Shown in pieces: positions 57,234 to 64,000 of a DNA stretch of 64,000 nt. Numbering within the stretch: the stretch's first letter is position 1; each line of letters begins with the position of its first letter. Below the pieces are notes generated by a model. It had not been told where the DNA came from. It saw nothing but the letters and a program-made list of their open reading frames with translations, and ran no database searches. This stretch comes from Verrucomicrobiaceae bacterium UBA1938 (lineage in GTDB: Bacteria; Verrucomicrobiota; Verrucomicrobiia; Verrucomicrobiales; Verrucomicrobiaceae), in the NCBI GenBank assembly GCA_002336895.1, contig DDFC01000008.1:1-64000 (forward strand), written 5' to 3'. The translations under genes and the position numbers were made by a program.

Positions 57234-59020
57234 TGCCACTGCTCGCGGGTCAGCATGAAGGTGGGGGCCAGCTTGGAGAGAAAGGCGCGCGCATCCTCCA
57301 TGGCGCTCAGCTCCAGCACGGGGTCCTCCTGCCCCACGGCCTGATCCGGCAGCGGTACAAAGATGGAGGCCATGGCCCAGCGGTGCTGGATGTTGCGGAA
57401 GACCGCGTCGTAGTAGGAGAGGAAGACGTGCTCGTAGTGGTCCGCGCAGGTGACGCCGTCCGAGCCGATGTACCAGTAGAAATTGATGGCACGGGTGCGC
57501 ACACGCAGGCCGGGCTTGGGCTCCACATCGCGGAAGATGCGCATCATCATCATGTTGATCGTGCGTCCGTCTTCCATGATGAGCGGGGTCTGCATGCGGT
57601 CCGTCACCGTCCAGCCCTGGTTCGGCAGGCACACCTCGGGGCGGTGCAGGCTGCGTTTTTCAAAGCCGCTGAGGATCACCGTGGCCATGATCTGCCTGCC
57701 CGTGGCTGAGGAGTACACATTGCGCGCCAGCTTCACCCCTTCGTCCAGCAGGTCTTTTTCCTCCGGCGTCATGTCATACTCGCGGCCCTGGTAGTCTCCC
57801 AGGGAGAGGGGCAGCCAGGGCACGCGCGGGGTCTCATCCCGCAGGCGCACGCCCGGGGCCGCCACGTGAAAACTCACGTCCGTGCACGCACAGATGCCCA
57901 GCGTGGCCAGCGGCAGCACCAGCGCTGCCGCCAGATGCCGCAGCGTGCGCTGCGGTGCCAGGATGGTGCTCCAGCTGCCGCCGGAGCCCGCAGGCGTGCC
58001 ATGGCGGCGCAGGTTGGTCTTCATCTCCCGTCCCTCAAACAGCCAGCACAGGGCAAACATCCCCGCCAGCGCCACGCCAAACACCGCAAACCCGGCAAAG
58101 GTGTGGTAAAATGACATCTCCTGGTGGTCCTCGAAATGCCGTCCCACGGCAAACTCCTGGCCAAACATCAGCGTGCCGGCCACCAGCAGCAGCAGGCGCA
58201 CCACATTTCCCGCCACCGCCAGCGGCACCGAGCAGAGGAAGAGGATGAGCCGGGAGCGCGGCCGCCGCAGCGCCAGGTAGCCCAGCAGCGCGGAGATCAT
58301 CATCAGCGCAAAGAGGGAATTGATCCCGCTGCACTTCGCATCCACGTCCAGGCTGAAGGCATCTCCCACACGCGTGCCGCGCACCGCATCTGCCGCAGAC
58401 TGCAGGGCCGAGCCCTCATTCAGCGCCGGGATGCCCAGCATGCTCAGCACACTGGCCGCCATGGATGCTGTGAAAGGGCGCAGCGGGGAGGCCACGGAGT
58501 CCTCCAGCGGCTGCATCGGCCAGGTGAAAAACAAAAACAGCCACGCGAAAAACAGCGCCCGCATCCACTCGCGCCCCGCCACCAGCAGGATGACCCCCGC
58601 CAGCACCAGCTGCACCGCCAGAAAGCCCGGGTAGCCCGTCGTGGCCTTATAGCCGATCCAGTAGGAAAAAAGACCCGCCACCAGCACTGGCAGCCCCAGC
58701 CAGGTGCCCTGCCAGGGCAGGCGCCGCAGCTCATCCCGCCGCAGCCACACCAGCCAGCCCACCAGAAACGGCACCAGCAGGCAGAACTGCCAGTCCGCGC
58801 GCTTGCTCACCCAGCGGGCCCAGCCGATCAGGATGCTCTCCCGCTTGTCATAGTCCCACTGCTGGTAGGGCCACAGCAGAAAAAGCAGCAGCAGCAGAGC
58901 TGGCAGGCCCCACACCGCCACCCGGCGCAGCAGCTGCGGCTGCGGCTGCTGCAAAAAGGACGCCGCGCTGGCGGCGGGCTGGGAGGTCAGTTCTTGGGTC
59001 CGGGAGGATTCTGTTGCCAT
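57197..59020 (-). CDS. Exosortase with fused EpsI-type C-terminal domain (607 aa)
   Basis: This is an inner-membrane cysteine transpeptidase-like enzyme that processes PEP-CTERM proteins. About eight hydrophobic helices fill residues 1-340. The catalytic triad is readable as Cys230 in VDAKCSGINSL, Arg275 in GNVVRLL and His306 in YHTFAGFAVFG. Residues about 345-607 form the EpsI-like associated domain with RSLHRPEVCLPNQGW. The two PEP-CTERM giants in this window are candidate substrates. ATG 59020 (MATESS) is chosen; an in-frame codon at 59098 adds 26 residues without membrane character and overlaps the neighbour. The last 12 codons and stop lie in the antisense of the right 56-bp repeat. Confidence 0.9.
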   Translation of the reverse strand: MATESSRTQELTSQPAASAASFLQQPQPQLLRRVAVWGLPALLLLLFLLWPYQQWDYDKRESILIGWARWVSKRADWQFCLLVPFLVGWLVWLRRDELRRLPWQGTWLGLPVLVAGLFSYWIGYKATTGYPGFLAVQLVLAGVILLVAGREWMRALFFAWLFLFFTWPMQPLEDSVASPLRPFTASMAASVLSMLGIPALNEGSALQSAADAVRGTRVGDAFSLDVDAKCSGINSLFALMMISALLGYLALRRPRSRLILFLCSVPLAVAGNVVRLLLLVAGTLMFGQEFAVGRHFEDHQEMSFYHTFAGFAVFGVALAGMFALCWLFEGREMKTNLRRHGTPAGSGGSWSTILAPQRTLRHLAAALVLPLATLGICACTDVSFHVAAPGVRLRDETPRVPWLPLSLGDYQGREYDMTPEEKDLLDEGVKLARNVYSSATGRQIMATVILSGFEKRSLHRPEVCLPNQGWTVTDRMQTPLIMEDGRTINMMMMRIFRDVEPKPGLRVRTRAINFYWYIGSDGVTCADHYEHVFLSYYDAVFRNIQHRWAMASIFVPLPDQAVGQEDPVLELSAMEDARAFLSKLAPTFMLTREQWQLSGSNPPASAP

Positions 59021-59109
59021 GACATGGGTTGACGGAGCTAGGCTGCCCTTGTTTGTTGCTCCTGGCAACATCCATCGCGCAACGTCAACGTCGCACATCC
59101 TTCATCTTC

Positions 59110-60225
59110 ATGTCAGAACCGCTTTCCCCCACGCCCTCCAAGAACGCCGATGAAGTGGAAGACGAGGACTCCCAGGAGGCGCTGCTCTTTGCCCGCTGCA
59201 GCACTCCTGCGGCCGATGCCACGCCAAAGCCTGCCGAAGATCTCAAGCGCCCGCAGAGCCGTGACGCCGGTGTGCCGTCCAATCAGCGCCGCTCCCACTT
59301 CACAGGGCGGCAGCTTTTCATCGCCTTCCTCATCTCCCTCGTCACCTCCGTCTGCATCGGGGTGGTGCTCCTGCTCATCGGTGTGGGGCTGATAAAAAGC
59401 CGTGCCACCACGCCCAGCACCTCCAGTGCACCAGCAGCCTCTGGCAAAGCCCCGGCACCAGCAGCCGCGTCCACCGCTACCGAGGAGGCCTTGGCCAAAG
59501 CCACCGAGCAGATCGCCGCCCTGCAAAAGCAGGTGGACGTCATGCGCCGGGAGCAGCTGCTCACCCAGCAGAACACCCGGCAGTCCCTGGAAAACATCTC
59601 CGCCACGCTGAAAAACCCCCAGCTCGTGCCCGCAGTGCCCGCCGCCGCCACCGGAGAGGCCGGCGTCTCGCGCATGCCGGACGCCAAGCTCGAAGTCTCC
59701 CCCACGCAGCAGGAGTTCATCCAGCTCAAGGAGCGCAACCGCCTCACCCAATACGCGGACGAAGCCATCGCCACCGGAGAGCGCCGCCCGCTGGAGCTGC
59801 TGGTGGAGTACATGCGCGACCCCCAGCTGCCCCACCTGCATGATGCCGCGCTGGCGGAGTTTCTGCGCGCCGTGCGCGCCATCCAGATCCTCCAGCGCGA
59901 GGAGCCCGGCTACCGCCTCCCTGTGGCCGAGCTCTTCAAAGGAGACAGCAGCATCCGCGACGAGGCGGACATTTCCCCCGAGGCCCTCCTGAAGCTCCTG
60001 GCAGACCACAAGCAATCTTGGGAGGTGCGCCTGCGCGTCTGTTTCCTCCTCATCAGCAGCCCGCTGCCGGAGACCAACGCCGCCCTCATCAAAGCCATCA
60101 AGGACGACCCCTCTCTCGATGTGGCCAAGCACGCCCAGCTGGCCCTGGAGCAGCGCATTAAAAAACGCTTCCGCCTCTTCGACATTCCCGCTATCGAGGA
60201 GTGGTTCAAATCGCAGGAAAAATAA
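59110..60225 (+). CDS. Membrane-anchored protein of unknown function (371 aa)
   Basis: After an acidic/basic cytoplasmic N-terminus there is one TM helix (about residues 69-98, LFIAFLISLVTSVCIGVVLLLIGVGLI), an Ala/Pro-rich linker and a coiled-coil-like stretch (about 118-160, TEQIAALQKQVDVMRREQLL). The rest is helical with no enzyme motif. ATG 59110 was taken; an upstream in-frame start (59029) lies in the divergent promoter space. The gene is divergent from the exosortase, 89 bp apart, so it may share regulation. The function is unknown. Confidence 0.7.
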   Translation: MSEPLSPTPSKNADEVEDEDSQEALLFARCSTPAADATPKPAEDLKRPQSRDAGVPSNQRRSHFTGRQLFIAFLISLVTSVCIGVVLLLIGVGLIKSRATTPSTSSAPAASGKAPAPAAASTATEEALAKATEQIAALQKQVDVMRREQLLTQQNTRQSLENISATLKNPQLVPAVPAAATGEAGVSRMPDAKLEVSPTQQEFIQLKERNRLTQYADEAIATGERRPLELLVEYMRDPQLPHLHDAALAEFLRAVRAIQILQREEPGYRLPVAELFKGDSSIRDEADISPEALLKLLADHKQSWEVRLRVCFLLISSPLPETNAALIKAIKDDPSLDVAKHAQLALEQRIKKRFRLFDIPAIEEWFKSQEK

Positions 60226-60279
60226 CCCCCTTCACGCCCTCAGGCAGCATCCGGGCGCACGTCTCCACTCTCTTCCCTC

Positions 60280-61482
60280 ATGAAAGCACTTTTCCTCACC
60301 AACGAGTACCCACCCCACATCTACGGCGGCGCAGGCGTCCACGTGGAATACCTCACCAAGGAGCTGGCCAAGCTCATGGAGGTGGACGTGCGCTGCTTTG
60401 GAGACCAGGACAGCCATGAGGGCAGCCTCAAGGTCAAAGGCTTCGGCCTCGACACCACCGGCTGGGACAGCCCGCTCAATTTGAAGTCCGTCTTTGGCGC
60501 GCTGCAGCGCTGCCTGGACTTCAACACCAGCGGCATCGATGCCAGCCTCGTGCACCTGCACACCTGGTATGCGCACTTTGGCGGCATCCTGGCCAAGCTG
60601 AACTACGGCGTGCCCATGGTGCTGACCGTGCACTCCCTGGAGCCCCTGCGCCCCTGGAAGCGCGAGCAGCTCGGCCACGGCTACGACTTCACCGTCTGGC
60701 TGGAAAGCACCGCGCTCAAGATGGCCGATGCCATCATCGCCGTCTCTGAAGGCACCAAGGCTGACCTGCTGCAGCATTTCGACCTCGATCCGCACAAGAT
60801 CCACGTCATCTACAACGGCATCGACCTCGCTGAATACCGCCGCACCGAAGCCCCCGATGTGCTGCGCAAGCACGGTGTGGACCCTGACAAGCCCTACGTC
60901 CTTTTCGTCGGCCGCATCGCCCGGCAGAAGGGCATCGTGCACCTCGTGCGCGCCATCCAGCATCTCGATCCCGGCTTCCAGGTCGTGCTCTGCGCGGGCG
61001 CTCCTGACACCCCCGAGATCAAGGCCGAGATGGAGGCCGCCGTGGCCGAGGCCAGCAAGACCCGCCCCGGTGTCATCTGGGTGCAGAGCATGCTGCCCGT
61101 TCAGGAAAAAATCGTCATGTACTCGCATGCCGAGGTCTTCTGCTGCCCGTCCATTTACGAGCCCTTTGGCATCATCAATCTGGAAGCCATGGCCTGCGAG
61201 ACCGCCGTGGTGGCCAGCGCCGTGGGCGGCATCAAGGAAGTCGTCGTCGATGGAGAGACCGGCATCCTCGTCCCGCTGGAGCAGCAGACCGAGAGCCCCT
61301 TCGAGGCGCTGCATCCCGACAAGTTCGCGAAAGATCTCGCCGCCGGCATCAACAAGCTCATGGCCGACCCCGCCCTCCGCCACCGCATGGCCCAGGCCGG
61401 ACGCCAGCGCGCCGAAGACCACTTCAGCTGGAAGAGCATCGCCCGCAAGACCCACGCGCTGTACAAGACGCTGGCGGGGTGA
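60280..61482 (+). CDS. glgA: Glycogen synthase, GT4 family (GlgA/GlgM type, 400 aa)
   Basis: This is a GT-B glycosyltransferase. It starts MKALFLTNEYPPHIYGGAGVHV, the typical nucleotide-sugar entry of the actinobacterial-type glycogen synthase family (TIGR02149-like). The donor domain has HVIYNGIDLAEY, LFVGRIARQKGI and the E-x7-E region YEPFGIINLEAMACE with the retaining-enzyme glutamates. It transfers glucosyl units from an activated sugar (ADP-glucose in this family; some members make maltose-1-phosphate). It acts in the cytoplasm. The length is normal. No other glycogen genes are adjacent. Confidence 0.9.
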   Translation: MKALFLTNEYPPHIYGGAGVHVEYLTKELAKLMEVDVRCFGDQDSHEGSLKVKGFGLDTTGWDSPLNLKSVFGALQRCLDFNTSGIDASLVHLHTWYAHFGGILAKLNYGVPMVLTVHSLEPLRPWKREQLGHGYDFTVWLESTALKMADAIIAVSEGTKADLLQHFDLDPHKIHVIYNGIDLAEYRRTEAPDVLRKHGVDPDKPYVLFVGRIARQKGIVHLVRAIQHLDPGFQVVLCAGAPDTPEIKAEMEAAVAEASKTRPGVIWVQSMLPVQEKIVMYSHAEVFCCPSIYEPFGIINLEAMACETAVVASAVGGIKEVVVDGETGILVPLEQQTESPFEALHPDKFAKDLAAGINKLMADPALRHRMAQAGRQRAEDHFSWKSIARKTHALYKTLAG

Positions 61483-61842
61483 GGCGCACAGCTCCGCGAA
61501 GCCGCAGCGCTATTTGGAGTGCGGTCGCGGAGGGAGGAACGACCGCAGCTACCGCTTTCCGAAGGCCGGACGGCTGACGAATACCACAAGATACCCACAG
61601 GCGCATTTCTGCGGCTCTCGTGAGGTCCAGGGCATTCGCGTGCCGGTCAGCTCACGCAAACCACGAGACGTTCGAAAGCGGTAGCTCCGATGCAGGCTTG
61701 CGCCGTGCATCTGCGCAACCGCACTCCAAATTCGCTGTGCTCCCCCCTTCGGGGGCAGCCTGCGGCAGTCTATTTGACTTCGTCTATCTCCACTTCGTTC
61801 CGGTTCCACTTCGCTACGGTTCCAAATAGGCCAGCATGCCTC
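61483..61842. repeat. Convergent spacer with a nested palindromic (REP/MITE-like) element
   Basis: Three inverted pairs are nested: CTATTTGGA at 61510-61518 with TCCAAATAG at 61821-61829; TTTGGAGTGCGGT at 61513-61525 with ACCGCACTCCAAA at 61718-61730; and AGCTACCGCTTT at 61547-61558 with AAAGCGGTAGCT at 61675-61686. A CCCCCTTCGGGGG hairpin lies at 61742-61755. The spacer lies between two convergent genes and holds no ORF of note. Confidence 0.75.
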
Positions 61843-62772
61843 TCACCCCAGCCGGAAGAGCTTGCGCGAGTTCTCAAACAGGATCTTGCGTTCCACGGCT
61901 TTGCTGGGGGCCAGCTTGCGGATGGCTGCCAGTGTCTGCGCGCCCTGGCAGCCGGGGCCGCGGCCCAGGTGGTCGGCGCAGTCGCTGCCATAAAGTATTT
62001 TGTCCTGGTGGCGCTCAAAGAACTTCGTGGTGTGCTCCTCGTCGCGCGTCAGCGCCAGCAGGCCGCTGCCGGCGGACATGTCGGCATACATGTTCGGGTA
62101 GTCCGCCAGGTAGCGGTCGGTGATGCCTCCCGGTGTGATCTTGCCCTTCGGGTAGTTCACCTTCTGATCGTGATTTTTGTCGATGTTTCCCCAAAACGCC
62201 TGCGCATGGCCGATGAAGTTCGTCTTGGGAAACTTCTCCAGCATGGTGTGAAAGCGGTCATAGCCCAGGTTGTACGTCAGGTGCTGGAAGTGCAGCAGGA
62301 TGGGCACGTTGTATTCGCCCGCCAGCGCATACAGTTTCTGACTCTCAGCGGAATCACACTGCACCATGAACTTTTGCTCGCCGATCATGCATGCACCCTG
62401 CTTCAGCCAGGCCTCGATGGCGGCGGGGGCACCGTCCAGATCCGTGACCTCATTGGCGGCCCAGAGATAGGCTCCGGGATGGGCTTTGGCAAAGTCCCGC
62501 GCGGCCTCCGTGGTGGCGCACTGCGCGGCCAGCCCGTTCGACTTCCCATGATGGGTGGACTCGCGGTCCACATACGTGCCTGCGGGCAGGATGATCGAGG
62601 TGGTGATGCCCATGGCTTCCTGATGCGTCAGCAGATGCTCGTCTGCACGCTTGTGGTAGTTCATGTGCTGGTGGATGTCGATCACCGGCTCCGCTGCGGC
62701 GGGCGTCTGCCCCAGGACTTGCGTGGTGAGTGCGGCGATCCCGGTGCTGATGAAGGTGCGGCGTGAGGTCAT
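61843..62772 (-). CDS. Tat-exported amidohydrolase (amidohydrolase_2 family, 309 aa)
   Basis: The N-terminus MTSRRTFISTGIAALTTQVLG is a twin-arginine signal (SRRTFIS), with no lipobox, so the enzyme is soluble or peripherally bound outside the cytoplasm. A TIM-barrel metal hydrolase follows with DIHQHMNYH near the start, LLHFQH in the middle and LYGSDCADH near the end. The substrate is unknown. ATG 62772 opens the signal; an in-frame start at 62838 is rejected. It is a second paralogue of the 20458 enzyme type, but the two are not close in sequence. Confidence 0.85.
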   Translation of the reverse strand: MTSRRTFISTGIAALTTQVLGQTPAAAEPVIDIHQHMNYHKRADEHLLTHQEAMGITTSIILPAGTYVDRESTHHGKSNGLAAQCATTEAARDFAKAHPGAYLWAANEVTDLDGAPAAIEAWLKQGACMIGEQKFMVQCDSAESQKLYALAGEYNVPILLHFQHLTYNLGYDRFHTMLEKFPKTNFIGHAQAFWGNIDKNHDQKVNYPKGKITPGGITDRYLADYPNMYADMSAGSGLLALTRDEEHTTKFFERHQDKILYGSDCADHLGRGPGCQGAQTLAAIRKLAPSKAVERKILFENSRKLFRLG

Positions 62773-62888
62773 CCAGCCACTACGCCTTGGATGCGATGAC
62801 CTTATCAGCCGCCGGAAGATGGCCGCAAAGAGGCGCAAAAAAGCTCAAAAAGGGGAAGGGGAGTGAAGCCGTTTTCAAGACTTCATCA

Positions 62889-62905
62889 GGCGACGACTCG
62901 TCGCC
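62889..62905. terminator. Palindrome GGCGACGA-C-TCGTCGCC downstream of the pentapeptide gene
   Basis: Two perfect 8-bp arms with a 1-nt centre lie 46 bp after the pentapeptide stop (minus strand). There is no T tract, so it may be a weak terminator or a protein-binding site. Confidence 0.4.
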
Positions 62906-62950
62906 ACCCCACAGGCTGCCGCGTGGCCCGGTTCTTTCATCCTATGACGC

Positions 62951-63418
62951 TCACACCAGACCCTGCGTATCCGCCAGTTTGGAGCCTGCGCGCAGCATGC
63001 CGGTCTGTGCGGCGCCGGTCAGATTGGCGGCGATGAGGTCGGCATCGGTGAAGTCAGCATTGGTCAGGTTGGCTCCCCGCAGGTCTGCGCCGGAGAGATC
63101 CGCACCGCGCACGTTGGCTCCGCTGAGGTTGGCGTTTTGCAGGGACACACCGCCGAGGTCGGCACCGCTGAAGTCCACGCCACTGAGGTTCGCATTGTCA
63201 AAGTTGGCTCCGCTGAAGTCAGCGCCGGAGAAGTTGGTGCCCACCAGTGTGGCTCCGGCGAAGGTGGTGCCTACAAACTGGCCCTTGGCCAGATTCACTC
63301 CGCTGAGATCCACTCCGGAGAGGTTCATTCCCGTTTCATCGATCTTGGTTCCGCTGGCGCCTCCGCTGGAGAGCCATTGAGCGTGCGCGGCGACTTCTTC
63401 GGTGGTGATGCTGGCCAT
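62951..63418 (-). CDS. Pentapeptide-repeat protein (155 aa)
   Basis: From about residue 30 to 140 the protein is built of A-[DN]-L-x-x units (LSGVDLSGVNLAK, NFSGADFSGANFDNANLSG, ADLSGADLRGANLTNADFTDADL), which fold as a right-handed quadrilateral beta-helix. Known members include DNA-mimic proteins that protect gyrase, but most have no assigned role. No signal peptide is present, so it is likely cytoplasmic. It lies between the sucC terminator and the amidohydrolase. Confidence 0.88.
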   Translation of the reverse strand: MASITTEEVAAHAQWLSSGGASGTKIDETGMNLSGVDLSGVNLAKGQFVGTTFAGATLVGTNFSGADFSGANFDNANLSGVDFSGADLGGVSLQNANLSGANVRGADLSGADLRGANLTNADFTDADLIAANLTGAAQTGMLRAGSKLADTQGLV

Positions 63419-63424
63419 GGTGGC

Positions 63425-63464
63425 AAAAAGAAAACCCGATTTACGAGGCCGTAAACCGGGTTTT
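63425..63464 (-). terminator. Rho-independent terminator of sucC
   Basis: The arms AAAACCCGATTTACG and CGTAAACCGGGTTTT (14 of 15 paired, loop AGGC) lie 38 bp after the sucC stop. On the minus strand the hairpin is followed by TTTTCTTTTTG, giving a full intrinsic terminator. Confidence 0.85.
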
Positions 63465-63502
63465 CAGATTTGTTGCTGGCGCTTGTTTCAGCGCCGGATG
63501 CA

Positions 63503-64000
63503 TCAGCCGTTCACGGCTGCCACGATCTTCTGCGCGGCGTCGGTCAGGTCGCTGGCGCTGGTGATCTTCAGGCCGCTGCTGGCCAGAGTGGCCTTGCCGG
63601 CTTCGACGTTGTTGCCTTCCAGGCGCACCACCAGCGGGATGCTCAGGGACACTTCCTGCGCCGCGGCGATGATGCCGGTGGCGATGATGTTGCAGTCCAT
63701 GATGCCGCCAAAGATGTTGACCAGGATGCCCTTCACGTTCGGGTCTCCCAGGATGATCTTGAAGGCCGCAGTCACCTGCTCCTTCGTCGCGCCACCGCCC
63801 ACATCGAGGAAGTTGGCAGGCTCGCCACCGTGGAATTTGATGATGTCCATCGTGGACATGGCCAGACCGGCGCCGTTCACGAGGCAGGCGATGTTGCCGT
63901 CCAGACCGATGTAGTTCAGGCCGTATTCGCTGGCGGCTACTTCACGGGGGTCTTCCTCGGAGGTGTCGCGCATGGCGGTCACGTCCTTCTGGCGGTAGAG
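63503..64000 (-). CDS. sucC: Succinyl-CoA ligase (ADP-forming) beta subunit, C-terminal part
   Basis: This is the C-terminal ligase domain of SucC, which converts succinyl-CoA and ADP to succinate and ATP in the TCA cycle. The visible residues include LDGNIACLVNGAGLAMSTMDIIK, EPANFLDVGGGATKEQV and VNIFGGIMDCNIIATGII, all diagnostic for SucC. The gene starts outside the window and enters in frame at 64000. An intrinsic terminator follows it directly, and no sucD gene lies downstream, so sucD must be upstream or elsewhere. Confidence 0.93.
   Translation of the reverse strand, partial: LYRQKDVTAMRDTSEEDPREVAASEYGLNYIGLDGNIACLVNGAGLAMSTMDIIKFHGGEPANFLDVGGGATKEQVTAAFKIILGDPNVKGILVNIFGGIMDCNIIATGIIAAAQEVSLSIPLVVRLEGNNVEAGKATLASSGLKITSASDLTDAAQKIVAAVNG

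Overview
The window looks like a high-GC Gram-negative chromosome from the Verrucomicrobiota, probably near Prosthecobacter/Verrucomicrobium. This is inferred from two huge autotransporter-type beta-strand-repeat proteins with VPEPxR + hydrophobic + RRRR tails (PEP-CTERM sorting signals), an exosortase, a NamZ/DUF1343 lipoprotein, Tat-exported amidohydrolases, and the general lack of strong Shine-Dalgarno sequences. No rRNA or other species marker is present, so the lineage is an inference.

Layout. 1-40: first codons of a minus-strand typA/bipA-like GTPase. 333-5336: a 1667-aa PEP-CTERM beta-repeat protein. 5553-10637 (minus): xylG-type ABC ATPase, an intruding four-helix-bundle gene, xylF-type sugar-binding protein, rsfS with a histone-like Lys/Ala tail, and a NamZ-type muramidase. 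10794-13151: two convergent genes of unknown function. 13168-17620 (minus): a two-gene NAD-dependent formate dehydrogenase (fdsA, and an fdsG/fdsB fusion). 17871-26223: GNAT acetyltransferase, small membrane protein, PrsW-like protease, Tat-lipoprotein amidohydrolase, small membrane protein, VWA protein, TPR-metallopeptidase and a ribbon-helix-helix protein. 26375-26447: tRNA-Ala(CGC). 27020-49399: a single 22.4-kb gene for a 7459-aa PEP-CTERM protein that contains a PA14-like domain and 13 copies of a second repeat module. 49566-54998: BamE-like lipoprotein, MFS transporter, PBP2, a DUF6941-like protein and an ACT-domain protein. 54945-57233: an AAA ATPase + HNH nuclease pair (Septu/PtuAB-like defence) bounded by perfect 56-bp direct repeats. 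57197-64000: exosortase-EpsI fusion, a membrane-anchored unknown, GT4 glycogen synthase, a nested palindromic element, a second amidohydrolase, a pentapeptide-repeat protein and the 3' part of sucC.

How it fits together. The exosortase at 57197-59020 is the predicted processing enzyme for the two giant PEP-CTERM proteins. The xylF/xylG pair lacks an adjacent permease. The formate dehydrogenase is a compact NADH-generating module with fused E/F subunits.

The most striking find is the Septu-like cassette. It is A+T-richer than its flanks, starts just after the ACT gene and ends 6 bp after the HNH stop. The 56-bp duplication at its edges restores the 3' end of both convergent host genes (ACT and, on the other strand, exosortase). 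Removing one repeat unit recreates a clean tail-to-tail overlapping gene pair, so this looks like a precise insertion of a recombinase-less defence cassette.
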